A stretch of DNA of 64,000 nt from Hibiscus mutabilis. Taxonomy: Eukaryota > Streptophyta > Magnoliopsida > Malvales > Malvaceae. Under the pieces are notes generated by a model that saw only the letters and a program-made list of their open reading frames with translations, was not told the origin of the DNA and did no database searches. Position numbers and translations under genes: made by a program. The stretch covers positions 186,001-250,000 of the forward strand of contig CM033733.1 in the NCBI GenBank assembly GCA_019671005.1. Direction: 5' to 3'. Within the stretch, counting starts at the first letter, position 1, and every line of letters starts with the position of its first letter. Below, piece by piece: positions 22,215 through 33,619 of this stretch.

Positions 22215-24873
22215 TCAAACCATGCTAAAGCTTTGCATAATACGGTCTCGCTCCCTATCTCTCCTTTCATTTGGCACATCATGATATCTATCTCTTTCTC
22301 TGTGCCTTTCACGGTCTTTCTCTGAACCGTTATCCCTGCCCCTGTTTCATGATTTCCTTGGAGGGCTCTCACTTTGGCTTTGACTCCGATGCCGCTTTCT
22401 TGAAGAGTCATGCACATCATCCCGCCTACCTCTCCTCTCGATTTTCTTTCTGCAATTTCAATGGTGTAAAATATAACATTACTATATGCATTAAATTTTG
22501 GAAGGTACACAATTAAAGTCTTTACAAGTATCATAACTTGTCAAAATAACTTACGTCTTCCTGAAACATCTTCACTGGAATCTGATAAACCATATTCAGA
22601 TTCTAGCCGTTTCCTATAAACCGCAACCCTTTTCTCAATATCCTCGGCGTTTTTAATTCTTTGCTCCTCGACGGATTCTCGGTATTCAATAAGAGCAACC
22701 TCCAGTCGCCTCAACTTTTGCCTATTGTATTATATAAAGAAAAAGCAACGTTAAAGACTGCATGAGCGAATGCAGTTGAGTTTATAAGAACATTTTGTTT
22801 TGTTTTCTGTAGCATTAAGAAATAAAGAACGTATAATTAAAAAATTGCAATACCTCTGCTCTTCTTTCGTTGCACTTTCAGATGAAACTCTAATGTTTAC
22901 CTCAGTTCCAAACTCCAATTCATCAGCATTACTAGGACCATCACCACCATTCTCACTTCCAGAAGACGAATAGCTCAACCCCAGACCCTCGGAGCTTCGC
23001 TTTTCTTCAGCATCACTGTCATTATCCTCCCTAGCCCATTTTGAGGCTGGCAAAACAGGATCAATTTTCTCTCTCTTTGTGAACGCTTTTAGTTCGGGCT
23101 GTGGGATTTGAAGGGTTTCGGCCAGAGGTCCAGACACTTTGCGTTGTGAAGGGGTCTCATCCTCTGCATAATGAGTCCGTCCAGACAATCCCACTGCTTC
23201 TGCATCAAAATTTGCACCTCTCTGGCCACTAGAATACTGACTATAACTCGATCGCTGCTTCAACTCATCATCTAGTTCATAACCCCTCTGCTTTTCGGCA
23301 TCTTCCAGATTTAATAGTCGTGCAACCATTATTTCTCTACCACCAACAAGAGATAATCCATTATGTCTACAGCGTCTTTCCAACTCAGCAAGTGGGAGAT
23401 CCATTAACTCCTTCATAGCAGCACCTTTGCCCATGGCCAACGCAGTATCTTGATTAACTTTAATCCCATCAACTGCAGCTTCCGTGCTAATCTTCTTTTC
23501 AATTTCTGGTGCATCACCACAGATAGAGTGGAATGGTGTCACACTAGAGTTTCCTGATCGAAGGAAAGTAGCTCAAAGTCCATTCACATATGCAACCAAT
23601 ATGACCATACAACACTTTCAGAATCCGTTCCTGCAGGAATGACAAAAGGTCACCTTAAAACCCAAGAACAAAGATAATTAGCACGCAGACAGCCACAAGC
23701 CGGTTCATTTAGCAGCACCTGAAAAAACTAACAAAGCAGTAAGCAAATTGAAAACTGGATAAAAGGTTAAAATTATACCTACCTTTAGGGCTTCTGCAGT
23801 GATCCTTCCAGTTACACTGCGGTACAAATCATTAAAACTCTCCACTATATCAGGTAAAGTTGCTTCAAATTTGGTACGGTAAGCAGATGCATTTTTAACA
23901 GGAGCACTGCTATTACGAAGAATGTCAGAGACAAGCATAAGCCTTGCAACTTTTGTTGGGATAGGTGTTTCTTTCAGTGTCAAAGACTCTGTCAAAACTT
24001 CAACTAACTGCAGAGCAAGAAAGGAGGAAAATTCATCAAATTAATGTTTTCACACTATTGTTTAAGGTTTAGACAGCAGAAGGATAAATAGTATTGTGCA
24101 GATAGTCACACGCCACTACTAGGGGTGTTCATTATCGGGTACCCGGCTTTTCGGGTACCCGGTTCTTCGGGTAGTGCATTTGCCGGCCCATGTCCCGGCC
24201 TGTGATTTCCAACATGAACTTGAAAACCACACACACCTTTGGTGAGAGATTTCCAACATAGAGATTTCTTGTTTGAGGATCAGAATCATCAAGAGATCCA
24301 GGCAGTTTTCCGCTAGGATCAAAATCATCAGACAATTCATCAAAGCGACTGGATGGCTGGGATAGGAACAACCAAGGGATAAGATTCATATATTGTTATG
24401 ACAGAAGTAAAAGCAGAAAAAATGTCATGCACAATGGAGATGCTAAATGAAAAAAAAATAAGAATACTCAGATAACACATAAACCATCGTATAAAAATGC
24501 ATGAAATATTGATGAATACCATATGAGTGAATACAAATTTGAATCCTACTTATAGCTGAATTATCTCCATGGCGCCCATCACACCAATGTTCTCGTTCTG
24601 GATTTCTCCTCTCCCTCATCTCTTGTTCATGCTTCAGCTCCTCCATAAAATGATCAATATTTCGAGATTTTCCCTTCTCTTTTTCCTTCATCCTCTCCTC
24701 CTACTACAAAAGGCATGAAAAGTTTAGACCAAATGTGAATATCAGAAAGTGGACAATATGTTGACAATAAAATAAATGAAAAAGATGTTATGTTATTTCA
24801 TTAATAAGTCACCTTCTTATCAGATTCTTTTCCCTTGGCTGCCAAAGGAGGTGGTATGAAAGATGGAACATAC
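22215..24873 (-). pseudogene. RRC1: RRC1/SR140 (U2 snRNP-associated SURP protein) pseudogene
   Basis: The functional protein is a spliceosome-associated factor with RRM, SURP and CID domains and an RS-like tail; in Arabidopsis it is linked to phytochrome-dependent splicing. Remnant exons on the minus strand, 5' to 3': 24821-24873 (YVPSFIPPPLAAKGKESDKK), 24554-24700 (KEKEKGKSRNIDHFMEELKH), 24237-24356 (SSRFDELSDDFDPSGK, then NLYVGNLSPK, the first strand of the RRM), 23783-24007 (TKVARLMLVSDILRNSSAPV, CID), 22854-23630 (HSICGDAPEIEKK, ELERRCRHNGLSLVGGRE), 22555-22721 (RLEVALIEYRESVEEQR) and 22215-22449 (SSRKRHRSQSQSESPPRKS). Most of the RRM, the SURP domain and the start of the CID are deleted. 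A donor reads ATAAGT instead of GTAAGT at 24551-24553. A stop at 23573-23575 replaces Arg in the CID, a short deletion precedes it, and a TGA at 22347-22349 cuts the tail. It cannot make the full protein. Confidence 0.88.
24118..24200. repeat. GGGTACCCGG repeat scrap inside RRC1 deletion site
   Basis: TCGGGTACCCGGCTTTTC and GGGTACCCGGTTCTTCGGGT occur where the RRM and SURP exons should be. Such GGGTACCCG-rich text is common in plant hAT-like MITE ends. It suggests a transposon remnant took part in, or later landed in, the deletion. Confidence 0.4.
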
Positions 24874-25870
24874 CTGTGGAAATAACATGAAAGATAAAAT
24901 TCCATTTTCAGAGAAATTCGTTTTCAAAGTTGCACCCATTTTTTTACCAAGGCTTCTTACTTTTGCTCATCAATAAACTTTAAAGAAGAATTTCTTGTGG
25001 AACCACTTCTTGTTTTGCACCTTGAAGCATACTGAACTAGCTCTTAGATTTCATCAGTAGACTTTGTTTTAGCCAAATTTTTGTTCTTTGAGTGTAATGC
25101 TGGAACAGCCTCCTCCAAAGAATCAAATTTAGTAGTTCAATAACATCAGGTGGCAGATGTATGAAAACCAGTATTATCTAAATTAGATCTAAAATAAGCA
25201 TCATTCTTCTACGATCATAAATTGACATATTAAAATGGAAGGGCAAACCAGCCAAAAAAAGTTTGGCTACTTCTGTTTAGTATTCAACATAACTTAAGAT
25301 AATGTTATCTACCCAGCTTGAAAATTCTACAAGAAAATCATTCATGCAACTAACCCCAAGTCCCCAACTAGTTTGGATTAAAATCTAATGGAGATGATGA
25401 CTTTCGTGATATGAAGTAAAGGAATGTCCATTTACTTCCCGTCAAACACAATGATAAATTTGACCATAAATTTTATCTGAAGTTCTATATTTCACCTATC
25501 CAAGCAAAAAAGTTTGAACATAATAGTAGGATGGACCAACTTGAAGATGCGAAGATAACCCTTCATTTCAATTGATCTTTACAAATAAAAGTAATGATTT
25601 CTTTTGCTATCTCTAACTACTCCATTGCAGCTTGTTGACCGGAAGTGAACATCAACATATCATTAATTTCCACATTATTTTCTCTCATAAAGCAGATTAG
25701 GACTTATAAATGACCATAGGAGGTAACAATTCCACAATGGAGAGGCAATTAAGAGTAGAAATTCACAATATTATAGACAAGTACTTCATTTTGAAACTAG
25801 AAAAAGTGCCCCACTAACTGAATCTTTTCAAATTAAATGGTAGGTAAGTTGGAATTTGAAACACACTGCT
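24874..25870. other. No gene recognised upstream of the RRC1 remnant
   Basis: Reverse-strand text at 24965-25120 could be an exon-like scrap (for example RNSSLKFIDEQK before a GTAAG donor), but it does not match the RRC1 N-terminus and has a stop. The rest is AT-rich with no known repeat recognised. Confidence 0.35.
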
Positions 25871-28775
25871 TGTAGTACCCAAATTTTGCCATGTTAATTA
25901 AGGGTCATTTAGTACTAAGATTATAGCTTAAAAGCTAATTTATTGACTAAAATGACAAAAAGACAAAAGTTAGGATTTCTTAAATTGGGAGCTTTAGAAA
26001 AAGGAATTTCTGAGATTATAAGGCATCAATATGTCAAAAGTTGGTGTCTAGAGTCTAAAGATGGGAAAAGTATAGGCTCCTAAGGAATAAAATTTGATAT
26101 AGGTCCCGGGAATGAAAATGCAATATAAGATATCAAATTTTGATCGAACTTCGTAGTTAAGCGTGCTTTGGCCATATGATGGGTGGCCTACTAGGAAGGT
26201 CCCATGTCAGTATTTGTGACTAATAAAAAGGATTAAGTATGAGTCAATAATGTTCATAATGGATTATTGTTATAAGATTGCTAAGAGGAATTGTATTCGA
26301 TAAAAATTCTCGGCAATTATCGATACATCAGACAGAACTGGATTTTTAAAGACAGTTCCAAAAGCTATGGAAAATTCATAAAATATTATTTTATGAATAT
26401 TTTAATATGTCTAGTTAGAATCCAACTAGATTTATTTTAATTTTTTTACTAAATGGCAAACTAGATGAAATTGTGAATAGTTGAGGGCAAGTTAGTCATT
26501 TTGCTTCTAATGGAAAATTTGAAATATTTTGGAAGTGGCATGGGCATTTTAGTAATTTTCCATCTCAAGATTTAATCCTAGCCATTGATTGATGGTAGGA
26601 TTAATTTGAGCCGTTGGATTTAAGGTTAATTAATTAAATGAAATTAAAATTTATTTAATTAATTACAAGTGGCAATATTAGATTAAATTTAAAATTATAA
26701 GTCAAAGATGAACAAAAATTTGCTCATCTTTTCTTCTCCATTTTGTGAACTCAAGGAAGCTTAGGGGAAAGAATACAAAAAAAATTCTTTGGCAATTTTG
26801 AAGGCTCCAAAGTTAGAACCAATGTATGCTGCTTTAGGAAAAAAAAAGATATATGCTCAATGCTTTTTCTTTTGATAGTAATTTTGCATGGTAATATGAA
26901 GAGTAGTTCATGTTCTTGAAGAAAGAGAAATTGGAATTTCATGAACCATGTTACGATTAAGGCTTGATATAAGTAAATCAAGTGTTGTAGAGATGAAAAC
27001 AAGCTTGAATTTAGTTTATTTCCATGTTCAAGGTTATAAACTCTAACTCTAGAATTTGGGATTTCATTTAGGGGTTTGAATTAAGGATGAATTTGGATGA
27101 TTTATGAAACATGAGGTATGAATATGAAGTTGGAATACAAAATCCTTTATTAGATTCCAAAGTGATCATTTCGGCTTGGAGGAAGAATTAAGGGTTTTTG
27201 TTTTGAATTTTATTCTAGTGATAGAATTGAAGAGATTAAGATTATACAAGCTTAAATGTGTCAATTGGATCAAAAATAAGTCCTTGAATAATGAAGGACC
27301 ATTTCGGCTAAGGGTAGAAAGTAGAAGGGTTTATTCTTGAATTTTGGTTTGATGATGGAAATGATGAATATATGATGGAAAAATTAATTTAAGCATGTTA
27401 GGATGTTATTTGAATGAAAATCAAACCTTTGGAAGGTTAGTGACCAATTCAGTCAAATGAAAAAAATGTTGGATTAAGTATTTGGTACATGTTTGCAAGT
27501 TTATTTGCAATATTGGTGACTAAAATGTCACTTTAGCAAAGGTCAGTGATTGAAGAGTAAAGGTTCAAATTAGATGAATAATAATGGAAATATGGGGAAT
27601 TATTCAAACTTGAATAATTGGTTTAGTGTCTAAAATGGTCACTAAGGACTTTAAGGACTATTTCGGAAATCACTAAAGAATAAAGGATTTTTTTAAAAAT
27701 ATTTTATATTCGATTAAGAATGTTCTGTATTATGTTTAAGTAATGTTAGATATAAATCTAACAAGTATTGTGCATGTGTTCGCTTAATATTCTGCAGTTC
27801 CCGAGAATTCTAAAGGAGGTACTAGTACGAGAGGCAAGGAAAAAATAACATAATTAAGCTTAATGAGGCTGGTTTTGTGCTACTCAGGTGAGTGCAATGT
27901 TTATATGTATACGATGTTACTAAAAGAAAGACTTGCTATAAGTCGACCTTAAAAGTTAGTAAAGATATTATATTGTCTGAAATTTTATATTATGATTTAT
28001 GGAAATAACATGACAAGTGATATGTGTACTATTTTGTCCTTAATACAGTATATTTACCTGATACATTATATTTGTTTTATTTAGGGTATGAACTTCCCAT
28101 TCTATTTATCTGATGACAATTGATCATATTATCTATGTTGCCCAAGTATTACATCATGAGAGTCGGGTATAGTTGGCTTGCCATAGAGTCTTAGCAGCTG
28201 CATTTTCGGTTCTGATATTTGTCTGTTATTGTGACTACTACGGTGTCACATCCACCTTGGGGATCTAAGCCCATGGTGCTAAGTGCACTAAAGAGGATCT
28301 TATAAGAGAAGCAAAGAGCGTCATCGAGTACGTACTCATTTGTCTGTTCAGTTAGACACTACAGTATCTATTTCAGATGACTCGTGTATCTTGATCTCAT
28401 ACAGTATACCTTGGGCTATTATCTTAGAAATACTAATCTGCAGGTGAATAAACTCAGATACTTGATATGTTTTGGTATGTTTAGAAACATGATTATTTGT
28501 ATTCTGTCTGTACCTCAGTGATATGATAAGTTGATATAAACTGTTCTGGGACTCGTTTGCTATTTTGTAGGAACCGTGTTATCTTGTTATGTTATTTGAT
28601 TATATGATATTGTTTTTGCCTCACTAAGTTATAATTAGTGTGTGTTCTTTTCACACGTAGGTTTCATACTAGCATTAGCGGAAAAGGAGCTGTACTTTTG
28701 GGAATCAAGTTACTGCCTGCAAAACTTCAGTATGTACTTATACATCCTAGACTAGTGGGCACGTATACGTATTAT
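25871..28775 (+). repeat. Tekay-like LTR remnant, cut on the right by the Athila element
   Basis: It starts TGTAGTACCCAAATTTTGCC, a decayed form of the TGTAACACCCC LTR start. It is non-coding for 2.9 kb and contains the CCTCACTAAG motif (28619) also seen in the Tekay-like LTR at 51248 (CCTCACTAAGC at 53479). It ends where the Athila-like LTR begins at 28776. The expected ...GTGTTACA terminus is absent. A 5S-like patch sits 270 bp from its start. Confidence 0.45.
26141..26212 (+). ncRNA. 5S-rRNA-like sequence (degenerate, within LTR)
   Basis: TGATCGAACTTCGTAGTTAAGCG (26141-26163) and GATGGGTGGCCTACTAGGAAGG line up with the 3' two-thirds of plant 5S rRNA, whose conserved parts are AGTTAAGCGTGCT (box A) and GATGGGTGACCTCCTGGGAAGT (box C). 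About six bases around the intermediate element are lost. It is not a working 5S gene, because the 5' third and terminator are missing. LTRs carrying 5S-like promoters are known (Cassandra), which is the closest precedent. Confidence 0.65.
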
Positions 28776-30431
28776 TGTTACCTCTTCAAAAGTACTATTT
28801 TTAATGCCAATCTTACAATGCTTTTGCTTGTTTTTAGGTACATTTAGTTGCATAAGGTTGTTAAAATCATGCATTTGCATAAGGAGTTTATAATTCTGTC
28901 TATGCCAGTGTGAATGGTTGTTTTGTTGGCAATTTTGCAGGTTTGACATAGTATTTGGCCCAAAAAAGCAACACGGGAATGAATGTCAGAGCGAATACCG
29001 AGTGCTGTTGGCACAGATGGACCAGACAATGCCAAGCACCGGTTGGCAAATAAATGAATTTGATGCCATGCCAAGAAGCTGTTGGACCCTGAAAAAATAG
29101 GATAAGATTATGCTCCGAAAAGATAGCAATTGGATCAATCTCTGAAAAAATAGCGGATAAGATGGTGCCAAGATTGGTTGGCAGAATCATGCCAAGCTCG
29201 GCTGCCAAAGGATCGATGGCATATGACATTAGCCCTAGTGAAAACCTGATCAGCTTATCACCTTATCAGCTTATCACTTCAAATCTGGATAAGATGATCG
29301 CATCCCTTATCCCTTGCGTATTCAAATTCAAACTCAAAGGCTTATCCTATGCCCTCTTTGCACGCATATTTAAAGACCAACCAAGCAAGCATTCGATGAG
29401 TGGTTTTTGGGGATTTTTGGTGGTGCTTGATCATGAGTGATCGGAGTGAGGAGTTAGAGTGCGACGATTGACAACTGGCCGCACCAAGGAGGGTGGTTCG
29501 ACCAGCTTGGCTGATAGGCTGGTTTTTGAGGGCTGCATCGAGAGACCCTTCTCGCCCATTCTCTTATTTTAAGTTGTTTTGAATTCTTTTTAATGATGGT
29601 GTATTTGGAAAACGTTTATGGTTTTTTGGTTAAATCCCTCACTATGCACTAATCTAATAGTTGGCGGGGGGATGTTTTGCGTTGAACAATATTTTATGTT
29701 TTAGTTTTTAATAATTAATCTGCCTTTGGCATTGTTTTATCTATTCGACATACTTTAATGTTTTCTAAATACTATGCCAAGCGAGAGCTGGCACTGTTGG
29801 CCTATTTCTTCTCAATATCTTAACAAACTTGGGATGGCAACGATTAAGTTGTTGAATACTGAGGAGAGAAGCTTCGAGAGAAGTCGTTCAAGTAGATAAA
29901 CTTACTTTGGGAGTGAAATCTACCCCTTAAGAGTATAGATTGGATCTTAATCAAATTGGTTTATTTAAAAGCATGCACTATAGAGATATAGGGGTTTTTA
30001 CATGATCAATTTAGGGCAATGGCCATCGAGAGAGGCTTTGCTAATTTTGAATCTGCTCGGCAAACAATGCCAAGACAGTTGTTATTAAAGGCTGGCACGA
30101 CATGAATAGCGTGAAAACCAGACATTCCTTGCCAACGCTCATCATTCATTAAAGCACATTCCTTGCCAACGTCTTTACTTTACTTTTATTTATTTTCTTT
30201 TCAATTATTTCCAAAACCAACTTCAAAACAAATCAACTTTTTCTTAAGGCAAGTAACAATCAAGGCAATTGAATTCCAAGTCAATCTCTGTGGGATCGAT
30301 ACTCAGCTTACTGCTGTATTACTTGCAGACCGTGTATACTTGCACCCAAAAGACTCATCTTGGCACTGTTTTATACTTTTCTAATACATATTTTCTGCCT
30401 CTTTTTCCAGCATTCACTTAGAGAGTCTACA
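28776..30431 (+). repeat. LTR A, 5' LTR of the outer Athila-like element
   Basis: It starts TGTTACCTCTTC and ends GAGAGTCTACA, with the same ends and order of blocks as LTRs B and C. It carries many TGCCA/TGGCA words. No 5-bp duplicate of its left flank is findable because the partner LTR is truncated. Confidence 0.85.
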
Positions 30432-30437
30432 AGTTTT

Positions 30438-30455
30438 TAGCGCTGTTGCCGGGGA
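30438..30455 (+). other. Athila-type primer-binding site (decayed)
   Basis: TAGCGCTGTTGCCGGGGA lies seven bases after LTR A. The Athila/Tat consensus is TGGCGCCGTTGCCGGGGA; here the second base is A. The inner element keeps TGG at the same place. Confidence 0.8.
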
Positions 30456-30554
30456 TTGCGACGTAATTTAGTGCTTTAATTTTTACTTGTTTTTTGTTTT
30501 TATTTTACTAACTTTTTTATCATTAACTTTTTTTAGGAAAGCTACAAAAAAGAG

Positions 30555-30924
30555 TATGGGCAGCCACATATGGTATGATGATGACTACAATTTTCCCACT
30601 TATGACTGCCAATATCCAACTCCAAGAGCGGTCCATGAGCAAAGATGATATGAAACGCATGAAGAGGATGCCTATACAACAATCTCGACACAGATTTCTG
30701 AACTGGAAAGCATGATTACATCAATGCAAGTGCCTAACAAGTTCAGCAAAAGGCAAGCATCACCCGTTGTTTGTGCCTATTATAGAGGATGCCACTTATT
30801 TGATAATTGCCCCTTCAACCCTAATTCTTATTGTTACACGGGGCATTGTAATCTAAACAACCCTTCCTCCTACAACTTCAACCAAGGATGGAACCAGCAA
30901 CATAATATTTTTTGGAATAATTAA
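30555..30924 (+). pseudogene. Athila-like gag, zinc-knuckle remnant
   Basis: Broken gag text ends in a knuckle-like segment (VVCAYYRGCHLFDNCPFNPN) and a GWNQQHNIFWNN motif, matching the C-terminal part of Athila gag ('C..CGG.H....C', 'NPGWRNHPNFSW'). The whole N-terminal gag domain seen in the inner element (36850-37330) is missing. It lies just downstream of the primer site. Confidence 0.6.
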
Positions 30925-30932
30925 GATGACGA

Positions 30933-32135
30933 TTGTTTTTATGCACCAACAACTTTGATGTGCCACCAGACTTCAACCAAATGCCATCCCAAGGCAGCAT
31001 TCTTCATGAGAAATTAGCGACAGATCTTTATGGATCCAACGGATCGTTTGGCATGGCAGAATTGCCTTCAGAACTGCCGATACACAACAATCCACCTCAA
31101 GAGCAAACAAATTACATTGGAAACACACATGAAGAAGCCATGGATGCTATGAGAAGCTTGGAAGAACAAGTCAGGAGGCTTGCAAATGATGTGAATGGCA
31201 TGCCTCAAGAGAACGAGATAGAGCTTCCATCAAGGCAACATGAGGTGGCAAACACTTCGGTTAGTGGTAACAATGCCATGGCAACGCTACATCAACAAGT
31301 TGGAAATTTTCTTCCTCCATCTGTTCCTCAAGGAATTCAGAATCAACATTACGAGTATCAGGTTTTTCCTAACACACTTGAATCAATATATTATACTGAT
31401 GAAGAATATTCAACAACAGGTACATTGGACTCATTAGTGGTAATAGAGTGTGAGGAAAAAATTGAGGGCAAAGATCTTGAACACAACAATATCGAGGGAA
31501 AGCTAGATAATGTTGCCAAGTTCGATGCCAGGATAGAAGGGGATTCTGAAGTTCCAAACCAAGAAGACGAAGGCAATCAGCCAATTATTTGCCAGGAAGA
31601 GAAATCAGTGCCAACAGGTGAACCCAAGGATGTAGAGAAAGAAGAGGCAGAGGTTGATGATGCCAGAGCACTATCTGATGTCAGACCACTGTCTGATGCC
31701 ATACCACTATCTGATGCCATACCACTATCTGATGCCAGACCTCCAGAAACTCTACCATGTGATATGGATGATGCTCGACAAAAAGAGAGAGAACAAAACA
31801 AAGTTGTCACTCCCCTAAGTGGCAACCAAGTCGAGATTTTAGCGTGTGAAGAAGATCCAATTGTTTGTCATGCGAATAAATCAATGCCAGCGAAAGAAAC
31901 CAAAGAAGCTGAGAAAATGGAAGCAAACACCAGCAATGCCAGATCTGAATATGATGCCAACACCATCTTGGCAAAACTAGTGGAGCCAGCAATTGCCAAA
32001 CCTATATTGGTAAGACAAATAAATATCACTTTTAATGTTGACAAAGCTCTTAAGTGTGCAGATAAACCTAAAGCATGCCATGCAATTGAGCCAATGGAAT
32101 CCATTTTGGATGAGAACCTGGCATTGACTTGCTAA
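30933..32135 (+). pseudogene. Gag/protease-linker ORF of outer element, 400 codons
   Basis: This is the longest open frame of the outer element. Early text (SQGSILHEKLATDL, then AMRSLEEQVRRLAND) aligns with the post-knuckle part of Athila gag (SLAASMRNLEVQLGQIASAL in the inner element). The middle is low-complexity and acidic, with an LSDAIPLSDAIPLSDARP repeat. The end (ITFNVDKALKCADKPKACHA) matches the region after the inner element's protease (VTFNVFQALKCADEPDEC), so the protease itself has been deleted. The frame has stayed open although it can hardly be functional. Asp-Ala pairs abound because GATGCC carries the TGCCA word. Confidence 0.65.
31668..31742 (+). repeat. 18-bp in-frame minisatellite (SDAIPL)
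   Basis: TCTGATGCCATACCACTA repeats four times with minor changes (TCTGATGTCAGACCACTG, TCTGATGCCAGACC). It stays in frame, and each full copy contains one TGCCA. Confidence 0.85.
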
Positions 32136-32869
32136 GGAATGAAAGTTGATGCCATAAAACAACAGTGTGATGGCAAAACAATTGAGCCACAGAGAAGATC
32201 GATTCTGGTCAGATTGATGCCATGAAGCGATGTGTGCTTAAATGGCTTGTTGCTAGAAGGAAAAGTGGATGCCAATTGGCTGAGAATGAAGAGCTGAAGC
32301 GAGAGAATTTGGCCGTGACAATAATGCCAGATATGATGCTGCCAAAAATTAAAGATTTACCTAAGAATGCTATGGCAAGTCTGTAATCGGTTAAGGATAC
32401 ATACACCTTGGCATCAAACGAAACAGAAGGACCACAACCTAAACACTACTGGGGTGCTGAATTCAATCAAAGATTTGATAGGCCTACAGGGAAGAGGTAT
32501 TTTGGTTTTCTGAGGTGATTATTCAAAACTCCCATGGCAAAACATTCTCCCTTGTTGAGCAATCTAGAGTTCGGCATACTGAAAGGTAAGCAATTCTTTT
32601 ACTTTCTATGTTGGTTATTCAAACAAAAGATTGCCACAGACTAAAATCGGAATAATGCCAAAGAGACCATTCGTATTGCGAAAATTCAGTAACTCTTTGC
32701 CAACTCAATTTGATCATTGTGAATAATTTAGGAGAATTATTTTTTCAGTACTTAGGATATCTCAGTTTTAAATTTTTAGTTTTTCTTTTATTTTCTTTTT
32801 CTATTTTGAAAGGTTCCTTTGAGTGAATGCAGGATTTTGTTGCCAAGCAAAATGCCAAGGCAAGGACTA
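32136..32869 (+). other. Pol-deleted segment of the outer element
   Basis: Instead of pol there are ~730 bases of stop-rich, TGCCA-rich text. The T-rich part at 32760-32820 lines up with the inner element's post-integrase leader (41910-42010). The deletion thus runs from after protease to after integrase. A short motif at 32445-32510 (HYWGAEFNQRFDRPTGKRYF) is not present in the inner element and is unassigned. Confidence 0.5.
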
Positions 32870-33470
32870 GCATGGGGTGATTGAACAAAATGCGGAGAAT
32901 GAACTTGTTGTAGAGGATGAACACACCAAGTTTACGGAAGCCTTGGACGATGCCAAGAGGAAGATGATGTTGAAGGAATTTTGTGAACTTGTCACTAAGT
33001 GGATTGTGTCATCAAAATGCCATCAGACGGTGAAACGGTTGGCATTGAAAGACTGGCATTGTTACATTCAATCATCATGGGCCGCAAGATCAATATCGGC
33101 CGTATCATTATTGATGAAACTTATAAATGCGCCGGTAAGGATAATGTGAGTTTATGTTTCCTTTTATTGATTTCTAACATTGGCATGCAACATAGTGTGC
33201 CAAATTTGATATAGATAAAGCTCAAGAGCTCAAGGGAACGACGATCACTCCTGCCCTGTGGAGGTAACTTATTACCGAGAAGAAAGGCAAAGGAAAAGTT
33301 GCCAAGTCTGTGCCTAAAGGCCAGGATGCCAAAGGTAGTGCCCTGGACTTTGATGCCATCTGGTTTATTGGCAATGCTTTCCCAGATATATCAACGCCAG
33401 GAGGTCATCCTCTAGACATTAAAGAAAGCCAAGGAGAGAAACTTGATGCTTTGGCAGTATGTTCATGTTA
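32870..33470 (+). pseudogene. 3' ORF module, first (more decayed) copy
   Basis: ALKDWHCYIQSS, GRKINIGRIIIDETYKCAG and LLLISNIGMQHSVPNL in changing frames match the 'putative plant transposon protein' type domain that follows integrase in the inner element. It is followed by the Lys-rich linker and the QIYQRQE-like segment. A second copy begins about 160 bases downstream, so the module is duplicated in tandem. Confidence 0.6.
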
Positions 33471-33619
33471 GGGACCATGCCATGAAGAAAACACGTAAGG
33501 ACATGTCTGTTCACACACTGCCAACATTTTTTTGAGTTCCCTACAGACCTCCTTGCCAAGGATGACATGTCATCCAGACCACACTCTGTCCACATGCTGA
33601 CCCAGTATGATGCCACCAT

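Noticed and set aside
24965..25120. First exon of the RRC1 remnant
   Set aside because: The reverse-strand text does not match the family N-terminus and contains a stop.
26141..26212. A functional 5S rRNA gene
   Set aside because: The 5' third is missing, the intermediate element is deleted and no T-run terminator follows.
30163..30384. Open frames within Athila LTRs (also 36166-36378, 46524-46727)
   Set aside because: They are at equivalent places in LTRs only, short, and without domains; they reflect shared LTR sequence.
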